Shown one piece after another: positions 1-7,364 of a stretch of DNA of 7,364 bases (positions within the stretch are counted from its first letter, which is position 1; each line of letters starts with the position of its first letter). A program made the position numbers and the translations under genes. Where the stretch lies: assembly GCA_012274175.1 (NCBI GenBank), contig JAAOZZ010000423.1, forward strand, positions 1 through 7,364. The letters run 5' to 3'. Source of the DNA: Betaproteobacteria bacterium. GTDB taxonomy: Bacteria; Pseudomonadota; Gammaproteobacteria; Burkholderiales; Usitatibacteraceae. The notes below the pieces were generated by a model, which did not search any database, had not been told where the DNA came from, and was given only the letters and a program-made list of their open reading frames with translations.

Positions 1-63
1 CCACCACACGATCGCCACCGCGGCCGCGAGGGCCGCCACGATTTCCAGTAACACCCACCCCAC
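1..63 (-). CDS. Start of a possible small membrane protein, cut by the left window edge
   Basis: Reading the minus strand from GTG at 63-61, 21 codons run to the window edge without a stop. After the start they encode G-W-V-L-L-E-I-V followed by an Ala/Val/Ile-rich stretch ending in I-V-W-W. This is strongly hydrophobic with one acidic residue near position 7, as expected for a transmembrane helix or uncleaved signal anchor. An AGGAGG lies 5 bases upstream of the GTG (69-74), the best ribosome-binding site at this end. The frame diverges from mltA with 13 bases between starts. The family cannot be recognised from 21 residues. It may be chance, because GC-rich DNA often leaves Ala/Val-rich frames open. 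The combination of ribosome-binding site, start and hydrophobic core makes it about even odds that it is real. Confidence 0.45.
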   Translation of the reverse strand, partial: MGWVLLEIVAALAAAVAIVWW

Positions 64-68
64 GTCCG

Positions 69-74
69 CCTCCT
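69..74 (-). promoter_or_regulatory. Shine-Dalgarno site for the divergent small gene
   Basis: The plus strand reads CCTCCT, so the minus strand reads AGGAGG, 5 bases before the GTG at 63. It lies within the 13 bases separating this start from the mltA ATG. On the plus strand the same bases are pyrimidine-rich and give mltA no ribosome-binding site. Confidence 0.45.
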
Positions 75-76
75 CG

Positions 77-1351
77 ATGAGCCTTGCGTCGCGTCCATTA
101 TCGTCCATCGCGCCGGGCGCCTGCGCGGCGCTCCTGGCGGCGATGCTCTGGGGCTGCGCCGAGCCGCAGCCGCGGGTCGTCACGCCGGCGCCCCTTGCAT
201 GTCCTCCGGCGGAAAAGCCGGTCTGTCCTCCTTCCCCCATTCCCGTGCCCGCTCCCAAGCCCGCGCCGCCGCCTGCGCCCGAATCGCGGGGCATGCTCGT
301 GCCGGCATCGTGGAGCGAGTTGCCCGACTGGCCGCGCGACGCGTTGCGCCCCTCGCTCGAGGCGTTTTCGCGCGGTTGTGCCGTGCTCGACAAGCAGCCG
401 CCCTGGCAGGCGGTGTGCACCGGGGCCCAGGCCCTGCAGCCCGCGGCCGGGGAGCGCGAGATCGCCTTGTTCTTCGAGATGAATTTCGATCCCTATCGCG
501 TGGTGAACGCGGACGACACCGACACCGGCCTCGTCACCGGCTACTACGAGCCGTTGCTGCGCGGAAGCCGCACGCGCACGGCGCGCTATCGCTACCCCAT
601 CTACGGCGTGCCCAAGGACCTGCTCACGATCGACCTGTCCTCGGTCTACCCCGATCTCAAGCACCGGCGCCTGCGGGGGCGCCTCGAAGGCAGCCGCGTC
701 GTTCCCTACCTCGCGCGCGGCGACATCGACCAGTCGCCCTCCCCGCTCGAGGGCACGGAGATCGCATGGGTCGATGACCCGATCGAGCTTTTCTTCCTCC
801 ACATCCAGGGCTCCGGCCAGGTGCAGCTGCCGGACGGCCAGAGGCTTCGGGTGGGCTACGCCGACCAGAACGGACAGCCCTTCCGTTCCCTGGGGCGCGT
901 GCTCATCGACAGCGGCGAGATCACGCTGGAGCACGCATCGATGCAGGGCATCAAGGAATGGGCGCGACGCCACCCGCGCAGGGTGCGCCGGTTCCTCGAT
1001 GCCAATCCGAGCTACGTCTTCTTCCGCGAGCTCCCGAACGACCTGCCGGGGCCCATCGGGGCACTCGGCGTTCCCCTCACCGGCGAGCGCTCGATCGCCG
1101 TGGACGCGCGGGTGGTCCCGCTGGGGGCGCCGGTCTACCTGGCCACCACGTGGCCCAATGCCGCCGAGCCGCTCGAGCGCCTGATGGTGGCCCAGGATAC
1201 CGGGGGGGCGATCGCGGGCGGCGTGCGCGCGGATTTCTTCTGGGGATTCGGCGATGCCGCCGGCAGCCTCGCGGGAAAGATGCGCCAGGACGGGCGCATG
1301 TGGGTGCTGCTGCCCAAGGGCTACGCGCCGCCTTCGGCGCGATCGCCCTAG
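77..1351 (+). CDS. mltA: Membrane-bound lytic murein transglycosylase A (MltA), lipoprotein
   Basis: This 424-residue protein is expected to cleave the MurNAc-GlcNAc bond of peptidoglycan and leave 1,6-anhydro-MurNAc ends. A short signal peptide ends in the lipobox L-W-G-C, with the lipidated cysteine at 27. No Asp follows it, consistent with sorting to the outer membrane. Residues about 31-70 are a Pro/Ala-rich tether with two extra cysteines (42, 50). The MltA domain follows, including T-G-Y-Y-E-P (154-159) and the I-Q-G-S-G region near 243-247. The C-terminal 3D (three-Asp) barrel shows D-A-R-V-V-P-L-G (343-350), A-Q-D-T-G-G-A-I (372-379) and R-A-D (384-386). Its three aspartates (343, 374, 386) include the position of the catalytic Asp known in E. 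coli MltA. The ATG at 77 is chosen because it gives the lipoprotein signal, although no Shine-Dalgarno is visible. The 3' end converges on dsbC. Confidence 0.95.
   Translation: MSLASRPLSSIAPGACAALLAAMLWGCAEPQPRVVTPAPLACPPAEKPVCPPSPIPVPAPKPAPPPAPESRGMLVPASWSELPDWPRDALRPSLEAFSRGCAVLDKQPPWQAVCTGAQALQPAAGEREIALFFEMNFDPYRVVNADDTDTGLVTGYYEPLLRGSRTRTARYRYPIYGVPKDLLTIDLSSVYPDLKHRRLRGRLEGSRVVPYLARGDIDQSPSPLEGTEIAWVDDPIELFFLHIQGSGQVQLPDGQRLRVGYADQNGQPFRSLGRVLIDSGEITLEHASMQGIKEWARRHPRRVRRFLDANPSYVFFRELPNDLPGPIGALGVPLTGERSIAVDARVVPLGAPVYLATTWPNAAEPLERLMVAQDTGGAIAGGVRADFFWGFGDAAGSLAGKMRQDGRMWVLLPKGYAPPSARSP
1324..1341 (+). terminator. GC-rich hairpin at the end of mltA, possible weak terminator
   Basis: CGCGCCG (1324-1330) can pair perfectly with CGGCGCG (1335-1341) around a CCTT loop, ending 7 bases before the mltA stop codon. 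No T-run follows on either strand, so it does not meet the intrinsic terminator pattern. It is the only strong stem noticed near the convergent mltA/dsbC junction, where just 4 bases separate the stops. In DNA this GC-rich a 7-bp stem may be coincidental. Confidence 0.2.
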
Positions 1352-1355
1352 TTCG

Positions 1356-2096
1356 TCACTTCGCCGACGCGGTGGGAATCGGCGTCTTCGCTTCCGCGAA
1401 TTTCTTCTCGAGGTCCGCCATGGTGATCGCCCCGGGGACGCGCTCGCCGTTCTCGAAGATGATGGTGGGCGTTCCGTGGATGCGCTTCTCCCGTCCGAGC
1501 GCGAGGTTCTTGTCGAGCGGCGTGGGACAGGTTCCTTCCTTGGTGGGCACCGTGTCGCGCACCATCGTGTCGATCCACGCCTTGCCCGGATTCGGCGAGC
1601 ACCAGATCGCCTTCGCCTTGGTCACCGAGTCCGGTGCCAGGATCGGGTACAGGAACACGTACACGGTGATGTCGGAAACGCTCTGCAGGTCGCGCTCGAA
1701 GCGCTTGCAGTAGCCGCAGTTCGGGTCTTCGAAGATCGCGATCTTGCGCGAGCCGTTGCCGCGCACGATCTTGATGGCGGAGTCGAACGGCAGGGTGTCG
1801 AACTTCACCGCGTTCAGCTGGCGCATGCGCGCGTCGGTCACGTTCTCGCGCGACTTGAGGTCGATGATGGGGCCGACCATGATGAACGAGGTCTTGTCGT
1901 CGGTGTAGAAGATGTCGCCCCCGGCCACCACTTCGTAGAGGTTGCCGTAGGGCATCTTGCGCACCGACTCGACCTGCGCCTCGGGCACCTTCTTCTTGAT
2001 CTCCGCCTTGATGCTCTCGGGGGAGACCTGGGCCAGGGCCGGCACCGCGACGAGGGCCGCGGCGGCGGCGGCCGCGAGTAACGCTTTGAGGTTCAT
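1356..2096 (-). CDS. dsbC: Periplasmic disulfide isomerase, DsbC family
   Basis: The 246-residue product should reshuffle wrong disulfide bonds in periplasmic proteins, normally kept reduced by DsbD. An Ala-rich signal peptide (about 1-22) ends at A-L-A before Q-V-S-P. The N-terminal dimerisation domain (about 24-85) includes M-P-Y-G-N-L-Y-E-V and the I-F-Y-T-D-D stretch typical of DsbC/G. The thioredoxin-fold domain has I-F-E-D-P-N-C-G-Y-C, with active-site cysteines 127 and 130. The cis-proline loop is G-T-P-T (208-211). Cysteines 166 and 190 match the second, structural disulfide of E. coli DsbC. It is the last gene of the minus-strand run, 31 bases after the hydroxylase stop, with a modest GGAAG site 9 bases before its ATG. 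The C-G-Y-C motif and length favour DsbC over DsbG. Confidence 0.95.
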   Translation of the reverse strand: MNLKALLAAAAAAALVAVPALAQVSPESIKAEIKKKVPEAQVESVRKMPYGNLYEVVAGGDIFYTDDKTSFIMVGPIIDLKSRENVTDARMRQLNAVKFDTLPFDSAIKIVRGNGSRKIAIFEDPNCGYCKRFERDLQSVSDITVYVFLYPILAPDSVTKAKAIWCSPNPGKAWIDTMVRDTVPTKEGTCPTPLDKNLALGREKRIHGTPTIIFENGERVPGAITMADLEKKFAEAKTPIPTASAK

Positions 2097-2127
2097 GGAG
2101 CGGGGCTTCCGGAAAGGACAACCCGCA

Positions 2128-3279
2128 TTATCTCATTGCGCGGCGTGCCAGGGCGTTACGGGCCCAGGGCAGGGCCTGGACCCATCCGAGGCCGAGGTTG
2201 CGCAGGGCGTACGCCCCGGGCTTGCCGGTCGCGAAGAGCCGGTCCAGCCCATCGGTCGCGAACTGCATCGCGGCCACGTCCTCGCGCCGCTCCCGGGCGT
2301 AGCGGCGCACCACCCGCAGGTCGCCCGGTCGCTCCAAGGGGGAGCGGCCCGCGATCGCACGGGCGAGCGCGCGGGCGTCCTGGAAGCCCAGGTTCACGCC
2401 CTGCCCGGCGAGAGGATGCACGGCGTGCGCGGCGTCGCCCACCAGTGCCACGCCCGGCGCCACCGGCCGCGCCACCCGGACCCATCGCAGGGGAAATCGC
2501 GCGACGGCGGAATCGAGGCGCATCGCGCCCAGGATCCGGCCGCCCGCTTCGGCCACCTGCTCCGCGAGCGCCAGGGCGTCGAGGCCCTCCAAACCATCGG
2601 CGCGTGCGATCGGCGCGGACCATACGATGGACATGCGCCTTCCCGGAAGCGGCAGCCAGGCGAGCACGCCGTCGGCGCGAAACCACTGCCGCGCCACTTC
2701 GCCCGCCGCCACCTCGGTCTCGAAATTCGCCACCAGCGCGGCCTCGCCATAGGGCCGCTCCTCGAACGGGATACCTAGGAGCGCGCGCACCTTCGAGTCG
2801 GGCCCGTCCGCGCCCACCAGCAGGTCGCCTTCGATGCGCTCGCCCGACTCGAGCTCGGCCCATGCTCCCTGCGCGTCCGCCCCGAACGCGACCGCCTTCG
2901 CGCCGCGCGTCACGACGACATGGGACAGCGCGCCCGCCCGCGCTTCGAGCGCGCCGCCGAGGCGCCCCGCCTCCACGATCCATGCGAGCGCCGCGCCGGG
3001 GCGGGCGGAGAACTCGAGCCGGGCCCCGCCGTCGCCGAAGACCTCCATGCGGCGCACCGGCGCGATGCGATCGGCGTCGAGACCTTCCCACACGCCCAGC
3101 TCGCGCAGGAAGGCGCGCGTGCCCGGGCTCAACGCGAGCACCCGCACGTCGAATTCCTCGGGCAACGGCTGCGTACGTACGGGCGCGGCCTCGATCACGC
3201 GCACCTCGCATCCGGGAAGCGCGCATGCGAGCGCCATGCCCACGGGCCCCCCGCCCGCCACGATGATGCGCGGCGTCAT
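2128..3279 (-). CDS. FAD-dependent ubiquinone-ring hydroxylase, UbiI/UbiF type
   Basis: A 383-residue flavoprotein monooxygenase of the UbiH/UbiF/VisC/COQ6 family, expected to hydroxylate the ubiquinone ring using O2 and NAD(P)H. Visible motifs are the FAD-binding G-G-G-P-V-G (9-14) with acidic E30, V-R-V-L-A-L-S (45-51), the G-A-D-G-P-D-S motif (156-162), and L-V-G-D-A-A-H plus H-P-L-A-G-Q-G-V-N-L-G-F (279-299). The H-P-L-A-G-Q-G-V-N-L-G-F wording and the position after ubiH resemble E. coli UbiI (VisC, C5 hydroxylation), whereas UbiF as I recall it has N-P-L-A-G-Q-G. C6 hydroxylation cannot be excluded, so no symbol is given. The segment between G-G-G-P-V-G and E30 is short, suggesting a trimmed first helix. 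The frame stays open far upstream, but the ATG at 3279 begins the Rossmann fold and overlaps the ubiH stop by 4 bases. Confidence 0.9.
   Translation of the reverse strand: MTPRIIVAGGGPVGMALACALPGCEVRVIEAAPVRTQPLPEEFDVRVLALSPGTRAFLRELGVWEGLDADRIAPVRRMEVFGDGGARLEFSARPGAALAWIVEAGRLGGALEARAGALSHVVVTRGAKAVAFGADAQGAWAELESGERIEGDLLVGADGPDSKVRALLGIPFEERPYGEAALVANFETEVAAGEVARQWFRADGVLAWLPLPGRRMSIVWSAPIARADGLEGLDALALAEQVAEAGGRILGAMRLDSAVARFPLRWVRVARPVAPGVALVGDAAHAVHPLAGQGVNLGFQDARALARAIAGRSPLERPGDLRVVRRYARERREDVAAMQFATDGLDRLFATGKPGAYALRNLGLGWVQALPWARNALARRAMR
3276..3279 (-). other. ATGA start-stop overlap, ubiH to second hydroxylase
   Basis: The minus strand reads ATGA: the ATG begins the second hydroxylase and the TGA ends ubiH. 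No convincing Shine-Dalgarno precedes it, so translation is probably coupled to termination of ubiH. This overlap also fixes the start of the downstream gene. Confidence 0.85.
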
Positions 3280-4417
3280 TTCACGGAGCCGTGGATCATG
3301 CGCTCGGCCAGGAGACGGCGCGCCGGTGCGAAAAGATCCAGGGCCGTGAGGGCGAGCCCGCGCCCCCAGGTGGGAACGAGGCGCCCGTCGGCGAAAGCCG
3401 AGACGAGGAAGTCCGTGAACGCGACGCCGCGGGACGCATCGCGACGGCGCGCCTCGCGGTACGCGGCCAGCATCGCCGAGCCTCCCAGCGCCTCGCGCGG
3501 CGTCGATCGCAGCAACGCGCCCAGCGCCGCCGCGTCGCGCAGGCCCAGGTTCAATCCCTGTCCGGCGATCGGGTGCAGCGCCTGCGCGGCGTTGCCCACG
3601 ATCGCGGTCCGCAGCGCGACCGGTACGTTCACCGTGCGAAGCCGAAGCGGAAAGGACGCGCGGGCGCCCACGGAAATGAATCGTCCCGCCCGGTCGCCGA
3701 ACGCTTCCTGCAATTGCGCGAGGAAATCGGCCTCGCCCAGCGCGAGGAGCCTTTCGGCTTCCCGGGGCGCGGCGGTCCAGACGAGCGCGTAGCGGTCCTG
3801 CACCGGTAGCAGCGCGAGGGGTCCGCTCGGCGTGAACCGCTCGTAGGCCCGTCCGCCGTGGGCGCGGTCCGAGCGCAAGGCCCCGACCACCGCGTGCTGC
3901 CCATAGTCCTTCACGCGAAAGGCGATGCCGGGAATGCGCGCCGCATTCGTGCCGCCGTCGGCGAGCACGAGCAGGCGTGCGCGCGCCTCCCGTGCCGAGG
4001 CGAATCGCAGGATCGCCGCATCCGCTTCCAGCGCGATGCCTTCGCACGACTCGCCGTAGTGGACCGCGACGGACATTTTCGCGAGGCGCTCCGCGAGCGC
4101 CGCTTCGAGGGCCCCATAGGAAACGGTGTACCCGAGGGCCGGCAGCGATTGTTCTTCCGCCGTGAGCAGCGTGCGCCCGGGCCCGCCCCTCTGGGAGATG
4201 TGGATCGAGGTGATCGGCGTGGCGCCGGCCTCGGGCCAGGCGAGCACTTCCTCGAGCCGCTCGCGGCTGCCATGGGACAGCGCCAGCGTGCGCGGGTCTC
4301 CCGAAGGGGCCGAGCGCGCCTCGAACACCGCGATCTCCAGCCCGGCGCCCGCTCCCCACGCGGCGAGCGCCGCCCCGACGGGGCCGCCGCCCACGATGGC
4401 GACGTCGAGCATCGGCA

Positions 4418-4418
<1 letters not shown>
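3276..4418 (-). CDS. ubiH: 2-octaprenyl-6-methoxyphenol hydroxylase, UbiH
   Basis: A 380-residue FAD monooxygenase expected to carry out C1 hydroxylation in aerobic ubiquinone synthesis, in the membrane-associated Ubi complex. It has the Rossmann G-G-G-P-V-G (10-15) with E33 closing the second strand, D-P-R-T-L-A-L-S (41-48), L-A-D-G-G (152-156) in place of the usual G-A-D-G, and G-N-A-A-Q with H-P-I-A-G-Q-G-L-N-L-G-L-R-D (275-295). The N-A-A-Q wording, instead of the family's common D-A-A-H, is what I recall from E. coli UbiH and supports this assignment over UbiI or UbiF. Length is near the E. coli protein (about 390). The frame extends upstream without homology. The ATG at 4418 overlaps the pepP stop by one base and is preferred; a second ATG at 4412 is also possible (two residues shorter). 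The order pepP-ubiH-ubiI is as in enterobacteria. Confidence 0.92.
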
Positions 4419-5737
<1,319 letters not shown>

Positions 5738-5746
5738 GGACGAATT

Positions 5747-6376
5747 TTACCCCTTGCGTGCGGGAGGGTGTTCGCGCATCAGGGCGGCGAGATCCGCTTC
5801 TCCCCCGGCCTCGAGCGCGCGGATCACGCGCCCGGCGTCGTCCCCCGGGCGGTTCTGCGAAAGCTTGAACTTGCCCTCGAGCCGGTCCACCTCGATCGCG
5901 AATCCGGCGATGGCGCCCACCATGCGCTGGACGAACTCGGCGGGCAGGTCTTCCATGCGCCACGGCGAGGGGCGGCCCTCCTCGTAGGTCGCGGAAAGGC
6001 GCGCGAGCAGGTCGCGCAAGGCGGGCTCGTCCAGCGCCCGCGCCTTGCCATGGGCGTGCACCACCGCGTAATTCCACGTGGGCACTGCCGGCTGGTGCTC
6101 GTACCACGAGGGCGAGACGTATCCGTGGGGCCCCTGGAATATGGCGACCAGGTGCTCGGCCTTCTCGAGCGAGCGCCATTGCCCGTTGGCCCGCGCGACG
6201 TGGCCCAGGAGGCGCAGGCGCCCGTCCGCGGAGAATTCCGGCAGGAAGGGAATGTGGCTCACGTGCAGCCCCGCCTCGCCGCTCGACACCAGCGTGCCGA
6301 AGGCGTTGCGGGCGATGAACCCGGCAAGCGCTCTCGGATCGTCGATGCGGAAAGGGCTCGGCACGTACAGCGTCAT
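5747..6376 (-). CDS. PaiB/FMN-binding split-barrel family protein
   Basis: A 209-residue protein, close to the length of Bacillus subtilis PaiB. Family hallmarks are S-H-I-P-F (40-44), G-H-V-A-R-A-N (58-64), F-Q-G-P-H-G-Y-V-S-P-S-W-Y (80-92), V-P-T-W-N-Y-A-V-V-H-A-H-G (98-110) and the C-terminal K-F-K-L-S-Q-N-R-P (169-177). Databases call the family 'FMN-binding negative transcriptional regulator' after the Bacillus protease/sporulation phenotype. No helix-turn-helix is visible, and the fold suggests a flavin- or heme-binding split barrel, so a regulatory role should not be assumed. No signal peptide is present, so it is likely cytoplasmic. The ATG at 6376 overlaps the murU stop by 4 bases and has GGAGG 8 bases upstream. 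The frame runs on upstream without homology. Its role beside PG salvage and pepP is unknown. Confidence 0.92.
   Translation of the reverse strand: MTLYVPSPFRIDDPRALAGFIARNAFGTLVSSGEAGLHVSHIPFLPEFSADGRLRLLGHVARANGQWRSLEKAEHLVAIFQGPHGYVSPSWYEHQPAVPTWNYAVVHAHGKARALDEPALRDLLARLSATYEEGRPSPWRMEDLPAEFVQRMVGAIAGFAIEVDRLEGKFKLSQNRPGDDAGRVIRALEAGGEADLAALMREHPPARKG
6373..6376 (-). other. ATGA start-stop overlap, murU to PaiB-like gene
   Basis: The minus strand reads ATGA: ATG starts the PaiB-like gene and TGA ends murU. The overlap ties the PaiB-like gene to the same transcript. Confidence 0.85.
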
Positions 6377-7059
6377 GGGGAAAGCCTCCGGTCGAGCGCG
6401 GCGAGCTGCTCCGCGGTGCCCACGTTGTCCCACGGCCCGGAATGGCGCTCGCCCGTGACGCGGCCCTCCTCGACGAAGCGGTACATCCAGGGGAAGAGCT
6501 TGAGACGCGTGCCGGGCGCGATGTCGCGAAAGATCCGCGGGTGGAACACCGCGATGTTGCCATAGGTGAGCCGCGTACCGTCCCTCGTCACTCGCCCCGC
6601 CGCGAGCCCCATGTCGCCCTGGGCGTGCCACGGCGGATTGTCGACGAGCACGAAATGGGCGACGCAATCCGCACGGTCGCGCGCGATCGCCTCGATGCGC
6701 GGGGCGAGCGAGCCGTAGTCGAAGCTGGTATGGATATCGGCGCTCACCGCCGCGAACGGCGCGCCCTCGAGCATCGGGAGCGCGCGGGCGATGCCGCCGG
6801 CGGTCTCCAGCGCCGGGGACTCGGGCGAATAGCGGATGCGCACGCCGAAGCGCGCCCCGTCGCCCAGCGCGCGCTCGATCATCTCCCCCAGGTGCGCATG
6901 GTTCACCACGATTTCGTCGAAGCCGCCCGCGGCCAGCCGCAGCACCTGCCACTCGATCAGCGCTCGGCCACCCACGGCGAGCAGCGGCTTGGGCAACGCG
7001 TCGGTGAGCGGGCGCAGGCGCTCGCCGCGCCCCGCCGCGAGGATCAGCGCACGGCGCAT
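6373..7059 (-). CDS. murU: N-acetylmuramate alpha-1-phosphate uridylyltransferase (MurU)
   Basis: A 228-residue nucleotidyltransferase expected to convert MurNAc-1-phosphate and UTP to UDP-MurNAc, feeding recycled cell-wall sugar back into peptidoglycan synthesis downstream of MurA/MurB. In Pseudomonas this route lowers fosfomycin sensitivity. The N-terminal signature L-A-A-G-R-G-E-R-L-R-P-L-T (7-19) with P-K-P-L (23-26) is the nucleotide-binding loop. Others are L-E-T-A-G-G-I (84-90), N-P-P-W-H-A-Q-G-D (141-149), T-Y-G-N-I-A-V-F (165-172) and W-D-N-V-G-T (210-215). The metal-binding Asp motif reads V-S-A-D-I (105-109), where the usual form is V-N-G-D; D108 is retained. Short length (no C-terminal beta-helix) and adjacency to amgK favour MurU over GlmU- or RmlA-type enzymes. 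The ATG at 7059 overlaps the amgK stop, with no clear Shine-Dalgarno. Confidence 0.92.
   Translation of the reverse strand: MRRALILAAGRGERLRPLTDALPKPLLAVGGRALIEWQVLRLAAGGFDEIVVNHAHLGEMIERALGDGARFGVRIRYSPESPALETAGGIARALPMLEGAPFAAVSADIHTSFDYGSLAPRIEAIARDRADCVAHFVLVDNPPWHAQGDMGLAAGRVTRDGTRLTYGNIAVFHPRIFRDIAPGTRLKLFPWMYRFVEEGRVTGERHSGPWDNVGTAEQLAALDRRLSP
6385..6389 (-). promoter_or_regulatory. Shine-Dalgarno site for the PaiB-like gene
   Basis: The minus strand reads GGAGG, 8 bases before the ATG at 6376, inside the last codons of murU. It is the strongest ribosome-binding site in the operon and decides this start. Confidence 0.7.
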
Positions 7060-7061
7060 CA
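7057..7061 (-). other. TGATG stop-start overlap, amgK to murU
   Basis: The minus strand reads TGATG: TGA ends amgK and ATG begins murU. With no good ribosome-binding site before murU, coupled translation of the two consecutive pathway enzymes is likely. Confidence 0.8.
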
Positions 7062-7364
7062 GGACGTGTACCGCGGTTGCGAGCGACTGCCCTGGACCTC
7101 GTCCAGCAGCCGCCCCAGGGGCGCGAGGGCCGCATAGCGGTTCACGGCGTGGCGCACGTATGCCTCGAATCGCGGCGTGTCCTCGAGGTAGCCGCGCTTG
7201 TGGTCGCGGTGGTGCAGGCGCGCGAAGATCCCGAGCACCTTGAGGTGGCGCTGCAATCCCATCCATTCGACGTCGCCCCAGAAGTCCGCGAAATCCGCGC
7301 GTACCGGGAGGCCCGCGCGTCGCGCCTTCTCCCAGTAGCGGATCGTGACGTCGAGCACCCGCTC
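7059..7364 (-). CDS. amgK: C-terminal part of MurNAc/GlcNAc anomeric kinase AmgK (partial)
   Basis: The last 101 residues of a protein whose 5' part lies beyond the right edge; the frame is open to base 7364, so an apparent GTG start at 7358 is internal. AmgK is an aminoglycoside-phosphotransferase-fold kinase that phosphorylates MurNAc (and GlcNAc) at C1, giving MurU its substrate. The visible stretch W-M-G-L-Q-R-H-L-K-V-L-G-I-F-A-R-L followed by H-R-D-H-K-R-G-Y-L-E-D-T-P-R-F is the conserved C-terminal region of AmgK-type proteins. The kinase catalytic loop and ATP site are outside the window. Identification therefore rests on this segment and on murU directly downstream with a one-base overlap. 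Another phosphotransferase of the same superfamily is the main alternative. Confidence 0.87.
   Translation of the reverse strand, partial: ERVLDVTIRYWEKARRAGLPVRADFADFWGDVEWMGLQRHLKVLGIFARLHHRDHKRGYLEDTPRFEAYVRHAVNRYAALAPLGRLLDEVQGSRSQPRYTS

Noticed and set aside
98..973. Long antisense open frame opposite mltA
   Set aside because: Composition is Arg/Ala/Gly-rich and lacks motifs; the plus strand encodes an unmistakable MltA with intact domains. Long antisense frames are expected in DNA this GC-rich.
2058..2077. GCG/GCC repeat tract near the dsbC start
   Set aside because: It encodes the alanine-rich hydrophobic core of the DsbC signal peptide; too short and imperfect to be a significant repeat.
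1359..2121. Overlapping minus-strand frame opposite or alongside dsbC (to about 1348-2121)
   Set aside because: It is a +1/-1 shadow of dsbC with Arg/His-rich composition and no motif; dsbC has its signal peptide, C-G-Y-C and cis-Pro loop in the chosen frame.
3280..4359. N-terminal extension of the second hydroxylase, giving one 743-residue protein
   Set aside because: The extra 360 residues are an out-of-frame shadow of ubiH, low-complexity and Arg/Gly/Ala-rich, and the Rossmann fold begins exactly at the ATG at 3279. No fusion is supported.
6377..7135. N-terminal extension making a 462-residue PaiB-like protein
   Set aside because: The extension is a shadow of murU in another frame. The ATG at 6376 has a GGAGG site and matches the family N-terminus.

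Overview
The window is very GC-rich, densely packed chromosomal DNA with almost no intergenic space. It carries ordinary core genes of an aerobic Gram-negative bacterium. The gene set and order (amgK-murU salvage pair, pepP-ubiH-ubiI-type hydroxylase cluster, dsbC at the end, mltA converging on it) suggest a betaproteobacterium or close relative. That placement is inferred from gene content; no ribosomal RNA or other definitive marker is present.

Layout. At the extreme left, a short minus-strand frame (63 down to the window edge) starts with GTG behind a good AGGAGG site and encodes a hydrophobic, probably membrane-anchoring N-terminus. Thirteen bases away and divergent from it, mltA (77-1351, plus) encodes an outer-membrane lipoprotein lytic transglycosylase. 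mltA converges tail to tail, with 4 bases between stop codons, on a long minus-strand run filling the rest of the window. In transcription order (right to left) that run is: 3' end of amgK (7364-7059), murU (7059-6373), a PaiB/FMN-binding-family gene (6376-5747), pepP (5737-4418), ubiH (4418-3276), a second UbiH/UbiF/UbiI-family hydroxylase (3279-2128) and dsbC (2096-1356).

The seven minus-strand genes look like one operon. Four junctions overlap (TGATG or ATGA), one has a 9-base gap and the last a 31-base gap. No obvious internal promoter or terminator was seen. Functions fall into three groups: peptidoglycan sugar salvage (AmgK phosphorylates MurNAc, MurU makes UDP-MurNAc), ubiquinone ring hydroxylation (UbiH and its paralog), and protein turnover or periplasmic folding (PepP, DsbC). 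The PaiB-like gene has no established role here. MltA also acts on peptidoglycan, releasing anhydro-muropeptides that can feed recycling, but it is transcribed separately.

No mobile element, CRISPR array, tRNA, rRNA, phage gene, toxin-antitoxin pair or recognisable defence system was seen. The points most worth a second look are the PaiB-family gene embedded in this operon, the missed small divergent membrane-protein start, the apparent lack of a Shine-Dalgarno site for mltA, and an unusual S-A-D in place of the usual N-G-D motif in MurU. I do not see evidence for an undescribed system.
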